A DNA stretch of 64,000 nt from Kaistia hirudinis (GTDB taxonomy: Bacteria > Pseudomonadota > Alphaproteobacteria > Rhizobiales > Kaistiaceae): the NCBI RefSeq assembly GCF_014196455.1, contig NZ_JACIDS010000005.1, positions 248,001 to 312,000 of the forward strand. The letters are read 5' to 3'. The position numbers and the translations under genes are program-made. Shown here piece after piece: positions 31,797-41,138 of this stretch (its first letter is position 1; every line of letters starts with the position of its first letter). The notes beneath the pieces were generated by a model that had not been told where the DNA came from, ran no database searches, and saw only the letters and a list, made by a program, of their open reading frames with translations.

Positions 31797-32480
31797 GTGA
31801 TCTGGATCACCCCCGATCTCTATGGCCCCGGACAACGGGCGCTGCGCATTGCACTTGCCCGCTTCGTCGACCGACTCGAAACGGCCTCTGCGGAGGCTGA
31901 ATCGGTGCCGGCGCTGGCGTGCGCCTGGACGACCGTGATCGAGCTGGTCGAGGCGCAAGGCAGCAGCGAGGCAGCCTGCCTTCACCCGATGCTGCGGCTT
32001 CGCGCGCCCGCCTTCGCGGAGCGGCTCGACCGCCAGCACGGGCGCCTCGAACGCAGCGCCGGCGCCATCAGCCGCGTACTGGCCAGTCTCCGCGACATCG
32101 AGACCGATGCCGCACGGCAAAAGGCGATCCGCGAGACCTGCCGCCTCGCGGCTACCTTCCTCGCCGACTGCGAGCAGCACCAGCGCGAGGAACGCCAGGG
32201 CGCATTGCCCGTCCTTCTCGACGCCTTCCCGCCGCCGGCGCTCCATGCAGCCGCGCGCGCCCTGGCGGCGACCGCGCCGTCGATCGAAGACGGGCAGGAC
32301 CACCAGCGCGCCGACCCATCGGCCGGCTCGAACTTCTTCGCTCACGCCCGCCGCAGCCTTGAACGCGCCGCGCGCGGCGCCCGACCGAGTGTCGAGCACA
32401 GAGCCCACGTCACACGAGCACCGCGCCGGGATCGCCGGCCTGTGACCGGCGTCACAGACGGACGCGACGGAACGAAATAG
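31797..32480 (+). CDS. Hemerythrin-like (HHE) protein
   Basis: A 227-residue protein starting at GTG with AGGAGG 5 nt upstream. The first 150 residues are helical with hemerythrin-type ligands: [18 protein letters not shown] and [17 protein letters not shown]. The last 60 residues are Arg/Ala-rich and disordered. It likely carries a diiron centre. Regulation by the CRP-like site 54 bp upstream is inferred from the shared spacing with the gene at 8770-9492. A third, perfect copy of the site (32441-32456) lies inside its own 3' end. Confidence 0.7.
   Translation: MIWITPDLYGPGQRALRIALARFVDRLETASAEAESVPALACAWTTVIELVEAQGSSEAACLHPMLRLRAPAFAERLDRQHGRLERSAGAISRVLASLRDIETDAARQKAIRETCRLAATFLADCEQHQREERQGALPVLLDAFPPPALHAAARALAATAPSIEDGQDHQRADPSAGSNFFAHARRSLERAARGARPSVEHRAHVTRAPRRDRRPVTGVTDGRDGTK
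32441..32456. promoter_or_regulatory. Third CRP-like site inside the 3' end of the hemerythrin-like gene
   Basis: TGTGACCGGCGTCACA matches TGTGA-N6-TCACA perfectly and shares its centre with the sites at 9548 and 31727. It is intragenic, 24 bp before the stop codon. What it would control is unclear, since no good gene starts in the following 464 bp. Confidence 0.4.
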
Positions 32481-32944
32481 GGTCCAATCAAGTTGATGAC
32501 GCGGATGACCCCGCCGCGTCACGGACGGAAGAGAAGCGTGGTGACGATCGATACGGACCTCCCGGTCGTCGGCCAATGCCGGAGCTTCCGAACAATTACG
32601 GCCCCCTGCCGGCGCGGCGTCTTCGCTGCGACAGCAGGGGACCTTCGAGACCCTCGGCCACTTGTGGCTGAGGAAGAGCGGACGGCCCTGCCCCTGCCCC
32701 CCTAGACCCAGGTGGGGTCGTCCGCTGCAAATTCGAGATGCCGCGCTCCCCCCGGGCACGGCAAAGCCCAAACCGGCCCAGCCGGTGGGGCGACGAGCGA
32801 TCCATCGGCGACGCATAGCCGGCGCCGAAGGATCGCTCGTTCGCATTTGGACGCCCTTTGGTTGCACGCCCCCGATAAATACAACCCATGAGATCAATTC
32901 ATGGTAGCATGCACCCCTGGGTTACACCCCACGGGAGGCTGCAC
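32481..32944. other. Intergenic region before the endolysin gene
   Basis: This 464-bp gap contains a 70-codon open frame (from about 32493) with no ribosome site and no recognisable sequence, which I do not call. Near its right end is an inverted repeat CCATGA...TCATGG (32886-32904), just before the endolysin's ribosome site. No tRNA or transposase is seen. Confidence 0.5.
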
Positions 32945-33550
32945 ATGATCAACCGCGACTTCTTCTTCAAGCAGGTTCGGCTGACGCACTTCGGCGGATC
33001 GCTCAGCGCCAAGCAGGTAAACGGGCTGACCGGCCTGCTTGATGAATGGGAAAAGCACCACGCCGCGCGCGACGACCGCTGGCTCGCCTATGCCCTTGCG
33101 ACGGCGCATCACGAGACCGATCGGACGATGCAACCGATCCACGAATACGGAACGCGCGAGCGCTTCATGCGGCTCTACGACATTTCGGGCGTGGACCCGA
33201 AACGCGCCAAGAGCATGGGCAATACGAAGGTCGGTGACGGCGCGCTCTATTGCGGCCGCGGCTTCGTCCAGCTGACGTGGAAGAACAACTACATCCGCGC
33301 AGGAAACGAGATCGGCTATCCCGAACTCGTGAACAATCCCGACGATGCGATGAAGCCGGAATATGCCCGCCCGATCCTCTTCCAAGGCATGATCGGCGGC
33401 TGGTTCACCACCAGGAAGCTGCCAGACTATTTCAATCCCAACAAGGCAGACTGGGTCGGCGCCCGCGCCATCATCAATGGCAAGGACAAGGCCAATCTGA
33501 TCGCGGGCTATGGCGAGGCCTATTACGCCGCGATCAGCTATACGACGTGA
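32945..33550 (+). CDS. GH19-like endolysin/chitinase-domain protein
   Basis: A 201-residue soluble protein of the glycoside hydrolase 19/phage endolysin type. Catalytic-region motifs are AYALATAHHETDRTMQPIHEYG (as ATAHHETDRTM and PIHEYG), then GDGALYCGRGFVQLTWKNNY and later NKADWVGARAIINGKD. It should cut glycan strands of peptidoglycan, or chitin. GGGAGG lies 7 nt upstream of ATG 32945. No holin, Rz or phage structural gene is near and there is no signal peptide, so it looks like a lone prophage remnant or domesticated lysin. Confidence 0.85.
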   Translation: MINRDFFFKQVRLTHFGGSLSAKQVNGLTGLLDEWEKHHAARDDRWLAYALATAHHETDRTMQPIHEYGTRERFMRLYDISGVDPKRAKSMGNTKVGDGALYCGRGFVQLTWKNNYIRAGNEIGYPELVNNPDDAMKPEYARPILFQGMIGGWFTTRKLPDYFNPNKADWVGARAIINGKDKANLIAGYGEAYYAAISYTT

Positions 33551-33554
33551 GAAC

Positions 33555-33577
33555 GGCGCGGGCGGCGAGCCCGCGCC
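33555..33577. terminator. Hairpin between endolysin gene and ettA
   Basis: A perfect 9-bp stem (GGCGCGGGC / GCCCGCGCC) with a GGCGA loop lies between convergent genes. The right side is followed by CCTTC rather than a full T run. It may serve both genes. Confidence 0.6.
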
Positions 33578-33583
33578 CCTTCA

Positions 33584-35236
33584 TCAGCGCGTCAGCGGCT
33601 TGTACTTGATCCGGTGCGGGTTCAGCGCATCCGGACCGAGGCGACGCTTCTTGTCTTCCTCATAGTCCTGGAAGTTGCCCTCGAACCACTCGACATGGCT
33701 GTCGCCCTCGAAGGCGAGGATATGCGTCGCCAGGCGGTCGAGGAACATGCGGTCGTGGCTGATGATGACCGCGCAGCCCGCGAAATCCTCCAGCGCCTCT
33801 TCCAGCGCCGAGAGCGTCTCGGTGTCGAGGTCGTTGGTCGGCTCGTCGAGCAGGATGACGTTGTTCGCATCCTTGAGCAGCTTGGCGAGGTGCACGCGGT
33901 TGCGCTGGCCGCCCGAGAGCGAGCCCACCTTCTGCTGCTGGTCGCCGCCCTTGAAGTTGAACGCGCCGCAATAGGCGCGCGAGTTCATCTCGCGCTTGCC
34001 GAGATAGAACACCTCGGCGCCGCCGGAGATTTCCTCCCAGACGGTCTTGTTGTCGGCGAGATCGTCGCGGCCCTGATTGACGTAGCCGAGATGCACGGTG
34101 TCGCCGAGCGAGATCGAGCCGGAATCGGGCTTCTCCTCGCCGGTGATCAGGCGGAACAGCGTCGACTTGCCGGCGCCGTTCGGGCCGATCACGCCGACGA
34201 TGCCGCCGGGCGGCAGCTTGAACGAGAGATTCTCGATCAGCACGCGATCGCCATAGCTCTTGGTGAGGTTTTCGACGTCGATGACCTTCTCGCCGAGCCG
34301 CTCGCCAACGGGAATGACGATCTGCGTGTTGAACAGCGTCTTGTCCTGCGACGCCTCGACCAGCTCGTCATAGGCGCGGATACGAGCCTTGGACTTGGAC
34401 TGCCGGGCCTTGGGCGAAGCCGCGATCCACTCGCGCTCACGCTGCAGCGCGCGCTGGCGGGTGGCCTCCTCGCGGCCCTCCTGCTCCATGCGCTTCGCCT
34501 TCTTCTCCAGATAGGTCGAGTAATTGCCCTCATAGGGAATGCCGCGGCCGCGATCGAGTTCGAGGATCCAGCCGGTGACATTGTCGAGGAAGTAGCGATC
34601 GTGGGTGACGATCAGGATCGCGCCCGGATATTCGCGCAGATGCTTCTCGAGCCAGTTGATCGACTCGGCGTCGAGATGGTTCGTCGGCTCGTCGAGGAGC
34701 AGCAGGTCCGGCTGCTCGAGCAGCAGGCGGCAGAGCGCGACGCGGCGGCGCTCACCGCCGGAGAGCTTGTCGACCGGCGAGTCGCTCGGCGGGCAGCGCA
34801 GCGCTTCCATCGCCATCTCGACCTGCGATTCGAGATCCCAGAGATTCTGGCTGTCGATGATGTCCTGAAGCTTGGCGCCCTCCTCCGCGGTCTCGTCGGA
34901 GTAGTTCATCATCAGTTCGTTGTAGCGCTCGAGAATCGCCGTCTTCTTGGCGACGCCGAGCATGACGTTCTCAAATACGGTCTTGGTCGGATCGAGATGC
35001 GGCTCCTGCGGCAGGTAGCCGACATTCGCGCCCTGCGCGACCCAGGCCTCGCCCGTAAATTCCTTGTCGAGGCCGGCCATGATCTTGAGCAGGGTCGACT
35101 TACCCGAGCCGTTCGGGCCGAGCACGCCGATCTTCGCGTCCGGGTAGAAGGAGAGGTTGATGTTCTCCAGCACCTTCTTGCCGCCAAGATAGGACTTGGT
35201 CAGGCCCTGCATGAAATAGATGAACTGCCGCGCCAT
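33584..35236 (-). CDS. ettA: Energy-dependent translational throttle protein EttA
   Basis: A 550-residue ABC-F protein with two ATPase domains: GPNGSGKST, LSGGERRRVALC and LLLLDEPTNHLD in the first; GPNGAGKST, LSGGQRNRVHLAKLL and ILLDEPTNDLD in the second. The inter-domain linker (KKAKRMEQEGREEATRQ) is the family's. EttA binds the ribosomal E site and adjusts translation to the ADP/ATP ratio. The N terminus QFIYFMQGLTKSY is the EttA type. The ribosome site GGAG is 6-7 nt upstream. It is a single gene. Confidence 0.96.
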   Translation of the reverse strand: MARQFIYFMQGLTKSYLGGKKVLENINLSFYPDAKIGVLGPNGSGKSTLLKIMAGLDKEFTGEAWVAQGANVGYLPQEPHLDPTKTVFENVMLGVAKKTAILERYNELMMNYSDETAEEGAKLQDIIDSQNLWDLESQVEMAMEALRCPPSDSPVDKLSGGERRRVALCRLLLEQPDLLLLDEPTNHLDAESINWLEKHLREYPGAILIVTHDRYFLDNVTGWILELDRGRGIPYEGNYSTYLEKKAKRMEQEGREEATRQRALQREREWIAASPKARQSKSKARIRAYDELVEASQDKTLFNTQIVIPVGERLGEKVIDVENLTKSYGDRVLIENLSFKLPPGGIVGVIGPNGAGKSTLFRLITGEEKPDSGSISLGDTVHLGYVNQGRDDLADNKTVWEEISGGAEVFYLGKREMNSRAYCGAFNFKGGDQQQKVGSLSGGQRNRVHLAKLLKDANNVILLDEPTNDLDTETLSALEEALEDFAGCAVIISHDRMFLDRLATHILAFEGDSHVEWFEGNFQDYEEDKKRRLGPDALNPHRIKYKPLTR

Positions 35237-35378
35237 GTACTGCTCCGATGCCGCCCGCTTTCGGGGCGGAGCGAATATGGGAAGGGGGTTGGCGCTCTTC
35301 TAGTCGAACGGATGCTGCGGGGCAATGTGAACGGCACGGCGGCGCATGCGATGCGAGGGAGCGCATGGAGGACGATCC

Positions 35379-35759
35379 CTAAATGTCCTCCCCTCGCTCC
35401 TTGGCGAGATGAGCCTCGACGTCGTAGGCGAGCGACTGGACATCGATAGCGTCAGCCTCGCCAAGTTCGGCCGAGCGATCGATCCAGCGCTTCACGTCCT
35501 GTCGATCGCCGCGCTGATTGGCCATCATCGCCAGGTTCCAGGCGGCTACCGCGCTACCGAAATCATTGGCCATCAGAAGCCACTTCATCGCGGCATCATC
35601 GTCGCCGTCGTAGGATAGATGACAGCCCAGCGACTCGATCGCCAATTGATGTCCCTCCTCCGCCAGCAACTTCAGTTGAGCCAAGCCGCGCTCGTAGTCC
35701 TCCTCGATGAGGTACAGGATCGGCTCAAGCCGCTCATCGATCTCGCCAACGAAGCTCAT
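35379..35759 (-). CDS. Sel1/TPR-like repeat protein
   Basis: A 126-residue helical protein with two or three Sel1-type repeats (EEGHQLAIESLGCHLSY, ANDFGSAVAAWNLAMMANQRGD, SAELGEADAID). Sel1 repeats mediate protein-protein contacts, and no enzymatic motif is seen. It starts 4 bp after the stop of the FAD oxidoreductase gene, so the two are probably co-transcribed, although a functional link is not obvious. Confidence 0.78.
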   Translation of the reverse strand: MSFVGEIDERLEPILYLIEEDYERGLAQLKLLAEEGHQLAIESLGCHLSYDGDDDAAMKWLLMANDFGSAVAAWNLAMMANQRGDRQDVKRWIDRSAELGEADAIDVQSLAYDVEAHLAKERGEDI

Positions 35760-35763
35760 CGTC

Positions 35764-36981
35764 TCAGCCCTTCGGCATCAGCCCCTTCAGATCGACGCTC
35801 TCATCCGCCACCGCTTCCGGTGACGGCGAGAAGCCGGCGGCGAGCCAGCGGCGGCCGAGCATGTGATCGGTAGCGCGGTTGACGCTGTCGATCGCGACCA
35901 GCCTGTCACCGGCATAATGGAAGACGGAGAAGCTGCCGCTCCCCGGGTCGCCGCGCGTCACGGCCCGGTCGGCGTCCATTGAGAGGCCGACCATCTGGAG
36001 CTTGGCGTCGCCCTGGTCGGACCAGAACCACGGCACGGCGCGATAGGCCTCCGCCTTGCCCATCAGCGTGGCGCTGGCCGTCTTGGCCTGGTCGACGGCG
36101 TTCTGCACGCTTTCGAGCCGGACCGGGCGGCCGAGCGCCCAATGATGGAACGCGACGGCGTCGCCGGCCGCGACGATGCGCGGATCGGAGGTGCGCATGG
36201 CCTCGTCGACGACGATGCCGTTCAGGACGTCGAGCCCGGCTTCGGCGGCGAGTTCGACATTCGGCACCACGCCGACGCCGACGATCACCGTATCGGCCGG
36301 GATGCGCTCGCCGCTCGCCGTCTCCACGGCCACGACGGCGCCATTCTCGCCGATCAGCGCTGCAACCGGCGTCTCAAGGCGCACCGCCGAGCCGAGGCCG
36401 CGATGCAGATCGAGGAAATGGGCCGAAATCGCCGGCGCGACGACGCGGCCCATCAGCCGCGGAGCGGCTTCCAACACCGTCACGGTCTTGCCGAGGATGC
36501 GCGCAGTGGCCGCGAGTTCCAGCCCGATGAAGCCGCCACCGACCACGACGACATCCTTCGCCGCGGCGAAGCGCTCCTTGAGGCGGCGGGCGTCCTCGAC
36601 GGTACGCAGCAGGAAGACATTGGCCAGATCGATGCCGGGCACCGGCGGAATGCGCACGCGCGCGCCGGTCGCCAGCACCAGGCCGTCGAAGGGCAGTTCG
36701 CCATCGTCGAGCACCACCTTGCCCGCCGCGCGGTCGATCTTCTGCACCGTCCGGCCGAGCATCAGCTCGACGCCGTTCTTCTCGTAGAACAGCGCCGGCC
36801 GCAGCTCCTGCAGCGCGTCCTCATCCGCCTTGATGAAGGCCTTGGACAGCGGCGGACGGTGATAGGGCAGTTCCTTTTCCGAGGAGACCAGCACGAGGCG
36901 CCCGTCGAAGCCGTCCGCGCGCAGGCTGGCAGCCGCCTGGGCGCCGGCATGGCCGCCGCCGATGATGACGATGTTCTTCAT
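35764..36981 (-). CDS. FAD-dependent ferredoxin-type reductase
   Basis: A 405-residue pyridine-nucleotide-disulfide oxidoreductase of the ferredoxin/rubredoxin reductase type (rhodocoxin reductase-like). FAD motif IVIIGGGHAGAQAAASLR at the start, NAD motif VVVVGGGFIGLELAATAR in the middle, and the second FAD motif PRIVAAGDAVAF. The C-terminal domain carries WFWSDQGDAKLQMVG, typical of the family. I chose ATG 36981 (AAGGGA 5 nt upstream). No ferredoxin or P450 gene is close. It is divergent from nagQ. Confidence 0.9.
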   Translation of the reverse strand: MKNIVIIGGGHAGAQAAASLRADGFDGRLVLVSSEKELPYHRPPLSKAFIKADEDALQELRPALFYEKNGVELMLGRTVQKIDRAAGKVVLDDGELPFDGLVLATGARVRIPPVPGIDLANVFLLRTVEDARRLKERFAAAKDVVVVGGGFIGLELAATARILGKTVTVLEAAPRLMGRVVAPAISAHFLDLHRGLGSAVRLETPVAALIGENGAVVAVETASGERIPADTVIVGVGVVPNVELAAEAGLDVLNGIVVDEAMRTSDPRIVAAGDAVAFHHWALGRPVRLESVQNAVDQAKTASATLMGKAEAYRAVPWFWSDQGDAKLQMVGLSMDADRAVTRGDPGSGSFSVFHYAGDRLVAIDSVNRATDHMLGRRWLAAGFSPSPEAVADESVDLKGLMPKG

Positions 36982-37076
36982 GGAAGTCCCTTGAACGATC
37001 GCGCGACACTCGCATCCGCCAGCCACCGGATGCAAGACCCGCCGCACCATTGGCCAGATATAAGACCACTATCGCA

Positions 37077-37161
37077 AATTGGTATTTTAAATGACGTCGA
37101 ACGACCAGAATAACAGCGACGATTGTCGAATTGGTCTTGTCCGTGGCCTCGATTTGGTATT
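37077..37161. promoter_or_regulatory. Cluster of repeated TTGGTNTT elements upstream of nagQ
   Basis: Three similar decamers, AATTGGTATT (37077), AATTGGTCTT (37129) and ATTTGGTATT (37152), lie in the promoter region, 52 and 23 bp apart, in an AT-rich block. TGGTNT is close to the half-site of GntR/HutC regulators such as NagQ, so these may be operator half-sites. Confidence 0.5.
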
Positions 37162-37216
37162 GAACTCGGAACCGACGTGAAGCGGCAGCGCTGCTCCGGA
37201 AATCGACAGACCGGCC

Positions 37217-37966
37217 ATGACCGAGATCCTCCTGACATCCGACCGCCTCGCTGCGGCAGAGGGCGGGCCGCTCTATGTCCGCCTCCAGGCGATGATCCGG
37301 GACGCGGTCGAATCGGGCCGGCTCGCGCCCAATGCCAGCCTGCCGCCGGAGCGCGAACTCGCCAGCACGCTCGGCGTCTCCCGCGTCACCGTCCGCAAGG
37401 CGATCGGCGGTCTCGTCGCTGAAGGGCTGCTGCGTCAGCGTCACGGCTCGGGCACCTTCGTCGCCGGCGAGGGCAAGCGCTTCGAGCTGCCGCTGTCGCG
37501 CCTCTCTTCCTTCAGCGAGGACATGCGCTCGCGCGGGCTGGAACCGACGGCGCGCTGGCTGCTGCGGCAGGTCGGCATGCCCTCCTCGGCCGAGGCGATG
37601 ATCCTCGGTCTCTCGCCGACGGAACGGATCACGCGGCTCAATCGCCTGCGTCTCGCCAATGGCGAGCCGATGGCGGTGGAGCGCTCGCTGCTGCCGGCCC
37701 GCCTCATGCCCGATCCGACGATCGTCGAGGGCTCGCTCTATGACGCGCTCGCCGCGGCAGGCCTCAGGCCCGTCCACGCGACCCAGCGCGTCAATGCCGA
37801 GAATGCCGATGAGGGCGACGCGCGCCTGCTCGGCATCCCCACCGGCGCCGCGATCCTCGCGATCGAACGCATCTCCCACCTCGCCGACGGCCGCGTCGTC
37901 GAATTCACCCGCTCCCATTATCGCGGCGACGCCTATGATTTCGTCGCCGAGCTGAAACCCGGCTGA
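37217..37966 (+). CDS. nagQ: GntR/UTRA regulator of amino-sugar use
   Basis: A 249-residue HutC-subfamily GntR regulator with a winged helix (LYVRLQAMIRDAVESG, LGVSRVTVRKAIGGLVAEGLL) and a UTRA effector domain (about 90-245) that in NagQ/NagR binds glucosamine-6-phosphate or GlcNAc-6-phosphate. It heads an operon with the SIS isomerase/deaminase, nagA, nagK and others, so it is probably the local repressor. The repeated TTGGTNTT elements upstream are its likely operators. Confidence 0.88.
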   Translation: MTEILLTSDRLAAAEGGPLYVRLQAMIRDAVESGRLAPNASLPPERELASTLGVSRVTVRKAIGGLVAEGLLRQRHGSGTFVAGEGKRFELPLSRLSSFSEDMRSRGLEPTARWLLRQVGMPSSAEAMILGLSPTERITRLNRLRLANGEPMAVERSLLPARLMPDPTIVEGSLYDALAAAGLRPVHATQRVNAENADEGDARLLGIPTGAAILAIERISHLADGRVVEFTRSHYRGDAYDFVAELKPG

Positions 37967-37988
37967 GCCCGAACGAAGGACAGAGACC

Positions 37989-39011
37989 ATGACGACGCTG
38001 ATGCGCGCCGAAATCGACGAGACCCCGGAGGCCGTGCGCCGCCTGCTGACGGATTCGCGCGACGCGATCGCCGCCGCCGGTGCCGCGCTCCGCGCCCGCG
38101 ATCCGTCCGTGATCGTGACCTGCGCCCGCGGCTCGTCGGACCACGCGGCGACCTTCTTCAAATATGCCTGCGAGATCACGGCCGGTGTGCCGGTCGCCTC
38201 GCTCGGCCCGTCCGTGGCCTCGATCTATGATGCGCCGCTACGCCTCTCCGGAGCGGCGGCGATCGCTCTCTCGCAGTCCGGCAAGAGCCCCGATCTCCTG
38301 GCGCTGTTCGAGGCGACCAAGAAGGCCGGCGCGACGACGATATCGCTCGTCAATGTCGAGGACGCGCCGCTCGCCGCCATGGCCGATATCTTCGTGCCGC
38401 TGCGCGCCGGCCCGGAGAAGAGCGTCGCCGCGACCAAGTCGTTCATCGGCGCCGCCGTCGCGACCCTGGCGGTGCTTGCCGAATGGCGCGGCGATTCCGG
38501 TTTGAAGGCGGCGCTCGCCGCCCTGCCCGACCGGCTGGAAGCGGCGCTCGCCTGCGACTGGAGCCCGGCGCTCGAAACCTTCGTCGGCGCCAAGTCGCTC
38601 TATACGATCGGCCGCGGCCCCGGCTTCGCCATGGCGCTCGAAGCCGCGCTCAAGTTCAAGGAGACGTCGATCCTGCATGCCGAGGCGCATTCCGGCGCGG
38701 AGCTGCAGCACGGCCCGGTCTCGCTGGTCGACGAGTTCTTCCCGCTTCTCGCCTTCATCCCCGAGGATGCCGCCGCGCCGAGCCTCGCCGCCACCGCCTC
38801 CGCGCTCACCGCGCGCGGCGCCACAATCTTTTCCGCCACGACCGCCGAGGTCGCCGGCCCGCGCCTGCCCGTCGCCCCGACCGGCCATCCGCTGACCGAC
38901 CCGATCGCGATCGCCCTCTCCTTCTACCGCTTCGTCGAGAGCGTGTCGGTGGCGCGCGGCTACAATCCCGACAAGCCGCGGGGCCTCAAGAAGGTGACGG
39001 AAACGGTCTGA
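37989..39011 (+). CDS. SIS-domain glucosamine-6-phosphate deaminase-type protein
   Basis: A 340-residue protein with two SIS (sugar isomerase) domains like the isomerase half of GlmS: CARGSSDHAATFFKYACE, ALSQSGKSPDLLALFE and AATKSFIGAAVATL in the first; YTIGRGPGFAMALEAALKFKET and AEAHSGAELQHGP in the second. Without the glutaminase domain, such proteins (NagB-II type) deaminate glucosamine-6-phosphate to fructose-6-phosphate. It follows nagQ by 22 bp and precedes nagA, which fits that step. Confidence 0.9.
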   Translation: MTTLMRAEIDETPEAVRRLLTDSRDAIAAAGAALRARDPSVIVTCARGSSDHAATFFKYACEITAGVPVASLGPSVASIYDAPLRLSGAAAIALSQSGKSPDLLALFEATKKAGATTISLVNVEDAPLAAMADIFVPLRAGPEKSVAATKSFIGAAVATLAVLAEWRGDSGLKAALAALPDRLEAALACDWSPALETFVGAKSLYTIGRGPGFAMALEAALKFKETSILHAEAHSGAELQHGPVSLVDEFFPLLAFIPEDAAAPSLAATASALTARGATIFSATTAEVAGPRLPVAPTGHPLTDPIAIALSFYRFVESVSVARGYNPDKPRGLKKVTETV

Positions 39012-39037
39012 GCCGCCAGGAACAAGGACGCACCATC

Positions 39038-40201
39038 ATGACCAGCCGGACCGCCTTCCTGGGCGCCACCGTCTTCAACGGCTATCGCCGCCTGACCGAT
39101 ACCGCCGTTCTCGTCGAGGACGGCATCGTCACAGCGCTCGCCGAGCCGGGCGAACTGCCGGAGGACGCGACCATCGTCAAGCTCCCGGACGGGCTGCTGA
39201 CCGCGGGCTTCGTCGACCTGCAGGTGAATGGCGGCGGCGGCGCGCTGCTCAACAGCGCCGCGACCGTCGAGGGCGTGCGCACGATCTGCCGCGCCCATGC
39301 GCGCTACGGCACGACGGCCCTGCTGCCGACGCTGATCACCGACACGCCCGCCGTGACGCAGGCCGCGATCGACGCCGTGCGCGGCGCGATCGATGCCGGC
39401 GTGCCTGGCTGCCTCGGCATCCACATCGAAGGCCCGCACCTCTCGATCGCCCGCAAGGGCGCGCATGATCCGGCGCTGATCCGGCCGATGAACGACGCCG
39501 ACATCGAGAGGCTCACCACGACCGGCATCGACCATGTGCTGACGACCGTCGCGGCCGAAATGGTCCCGCCGGCGCAGATCGCCCGGCTGACCCATGCCGG
39601 CGTCCATGTCGCGATCGGCCATTCCGATGCCTCCTACGAGACCGCGTCTGCGGCCTTCGCGGCCGGCGCACGCGGCGTCACGCATCTCTTCAATGCCATG
39701 AGCCAGCTGGGCCATCGCATGCCCGGCGTCGTCGGCGCGGCGCTGGACGGCCCGGACAGCTGGTGCGGCCTCATCGCGGATGGCTTCCATGTCCATCCGG
39801 CGGCGATCGCCAATGCACTCCGCGCCAAGCGGGCGCCAGGCCGCATCTATCTGGTGACCGACGCCATGTCGACGGTCGGCTCCGCACTGACGGAGTTCGA
39901 ACTCAACGGCCGCGTCATCACGCGCGCCGGCGGCAAGCTGACGCTGGAGGACGGCACGCTCGCCGGCTCCGATCTCGACATGATCGGCGCGCTCCGCTTC
40001 ATGACCAATGTCGTCGGCCTGCCGCTCGACGAGACGCTACGCATGGCCTCGCTCTATCCGGCGGAGTTCCTGGGCATCGACCGCACGCATGGCCGCATCG
40101 CGCCCGGCGCGCGCGCCGATTTCGTGCTTCTCGGCGAGGACCTTTCGGCCGAAGCGGTCTATATCGGAGGCGAACGACAGACCTTCGAACCGCTCGCCTG
40201 A
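39038..40201 (+). CDS. nagA: N-acetylglucosamine-6-phosphate deacetylase
   Basis: A 387-residue amidohydrolase, NagA type, which removes acetate from GlcNAc-6-phosphate. Metal and substrate residues are visible in GFVDLQVNGGGG, GIHIEGPHLS, VAIGHSDASYE, THLFNAMSQLGHRMPG and LVTDAMSTVG. I chose ATG 39038; a long frame extends upstream inside the SIS gene. Its product feeds the SIS deaminase encoded just before it. Confidence 0.95.
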   Translation: MTSRTAFLGATVFNGYRRLTDTAVLVEDGIVTALAEPGELPEDATIVKLPDGLLTAGFVDLQVNGGGGALLNSAATVEGVRTICRAHARYGTTALLPTLITDTPAVTQAAIDAVRGAIDAGVPGCLGIHIEGPHLSIARKGAHDPALIRPMNDADIERLTTTGIDHVLTTVAAEMVPPAQIARLTHAGVHVAIGHSDASYETASAAFAAGARGVTHLFNAMSQLGHRMPGVVGAALDGPDSWCGLIADGFHVHPAAIANALRAKRAPGRIYLVTDAMSTVGSALTEFELNGRVITRAGGKLTLEDGTLAGSDLDMIGALRFMTNVVGLPLDETLRMASLYPAEFLGIDRTHGRIAPGARADFVLLGEDLSAEAVYIGGERQTFEPLA

Positions 40202-40208
40202 GGCCCTC

Positions 40209-41135
40209 ATGTCCCCAACCGGATCGCTCCCGACCCTCGCCTTCGATATTGGCGGCTCCAAGATCGAGGCCGCGCGGGTCGGGGCGGACGGCGCGGTCAG
40301 CGAGCGGGCCACGCTGCCGACGCCCCACACGGGCTGGGACGATTTCGCGCGTGCCATCGCAACGCTCGTGGAGAATGCCGGCGGCGCCAGCGCCATCGGC
40401 ATCTCGATTGCCGGCACGGTCGATCCCGCGACCGGCATCGCCAACGCCGCCAATATCCCGTCGATCACCGGCCATCCGATCGAGCGCAAGCTCGCCGCCC
40501 ATCTCGGCCTGCCGGTACGGGTCGGCAATGACGCCGATTGCTTCGCGCTCGCCGAGGCCAAGGCCGGCGTCGGGCGCGACCAGCCCGTCGTCTTCGCCGT
40601 GATCCTCGGCACGGGCGTCGGCGGCGGCGTGGTTATCGACGGCCGCATCCTGCGCGGCGCCCGCGGCTATAGCGGCGAATGGGGCCACGGCCCCGTCCTC
40701 GCCGACGCTGTGCGGGCGCGCGGCATTCCCCTCGTCGCCTGCGGCTGCGGCCAGGTCGGCTGCGTCGATGTCTATGGCTCGGTGCGTGGTCTCGAATATA
40801 TCCACGAAGGCCTTTCGGGCACCAAGCTGGCCCGCCACGAGATCACCGCCGCCTGGCATGCCGGCGACGCCGCCGCCGCGCGCACGATCGAGACCTATGT
40901 CGATCTGCTCACCGCGCCGCTGTCGATGATCGTCAACACGCTCGGTCCGGCCGTGATCCCCGTCGGCGGCGGCCTTTCCGCCGAAACGCGGCTGATCGAG
41001 CGCATCGATGCCGTCGTGAGGGAGCGCGTTCTGGCCCGCTATGACGCCCCGCTCGTCGTCCCCGGGACGACACGCGGCGCGAGCGGCCTGATCGGCGCCG
41101 CCATGCTCGCCGCCGAACTGCTCAGGGAGGCCTGA
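40209..41135 (+). CDS. nagK: ROK-family N-acetylglucosamine kinase
   Basis: A 308-residue ROK kinase. ATP-binding phosphate loop FDIGGSKIEAARV, catalytic region VGNDADCFALAEAKAGVG, and the ROK zinc cluster in CGCGQVGCVDVY. Context points to phosphorylation of N-acetylglucosamine to GlcNAc-6-phosphate, the substrate of NagA. ATG 40209 is 7 bp after the nagA stop. Another amino-sugar or glucose substrate cannot be excluded. Confidence 0.88.
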   Translation: MSPTGSLPTLAFDIGGSKIEAARVGADGAVSERATLPTPHTGWDDFARAIATLVENAGGASAIGISIAGTVDPATGIANAANIPSITGHPIERKLAAHLGLPVRVGNDADCFALAEAKAGVGRDQPVVFAVILGTGVGGGVVIDGRILRGARGYSGEWGHGPVLADAVRARGIPLVACGCGQVGCVDVYGSVRGLEYIHEGLSGTKLARHEITAAWHAGDAAAARTIETYVDLLTAPLSMIVNTLGPAVIPVGGGLSAETRLIERIDAVVRERVLARYDAPLVVPGTTRGASGLIGAAMLAAELLREA

Positions 41136-41138
41136 GCC

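Noticed and set aside
32493-32705. 70-codon open frame after the third CRP-like site
   Set aside because: No ribosome site and no recognisable composition or motif. The CRP-like site alone does not make a gene.
31641-32897. Upstream 419-codon extension of the tam frame
   Set aside because: No coding character and it overlaps the hemerythrin-like gene on the other strand. The Tam family N terminus is at ATG 31640.
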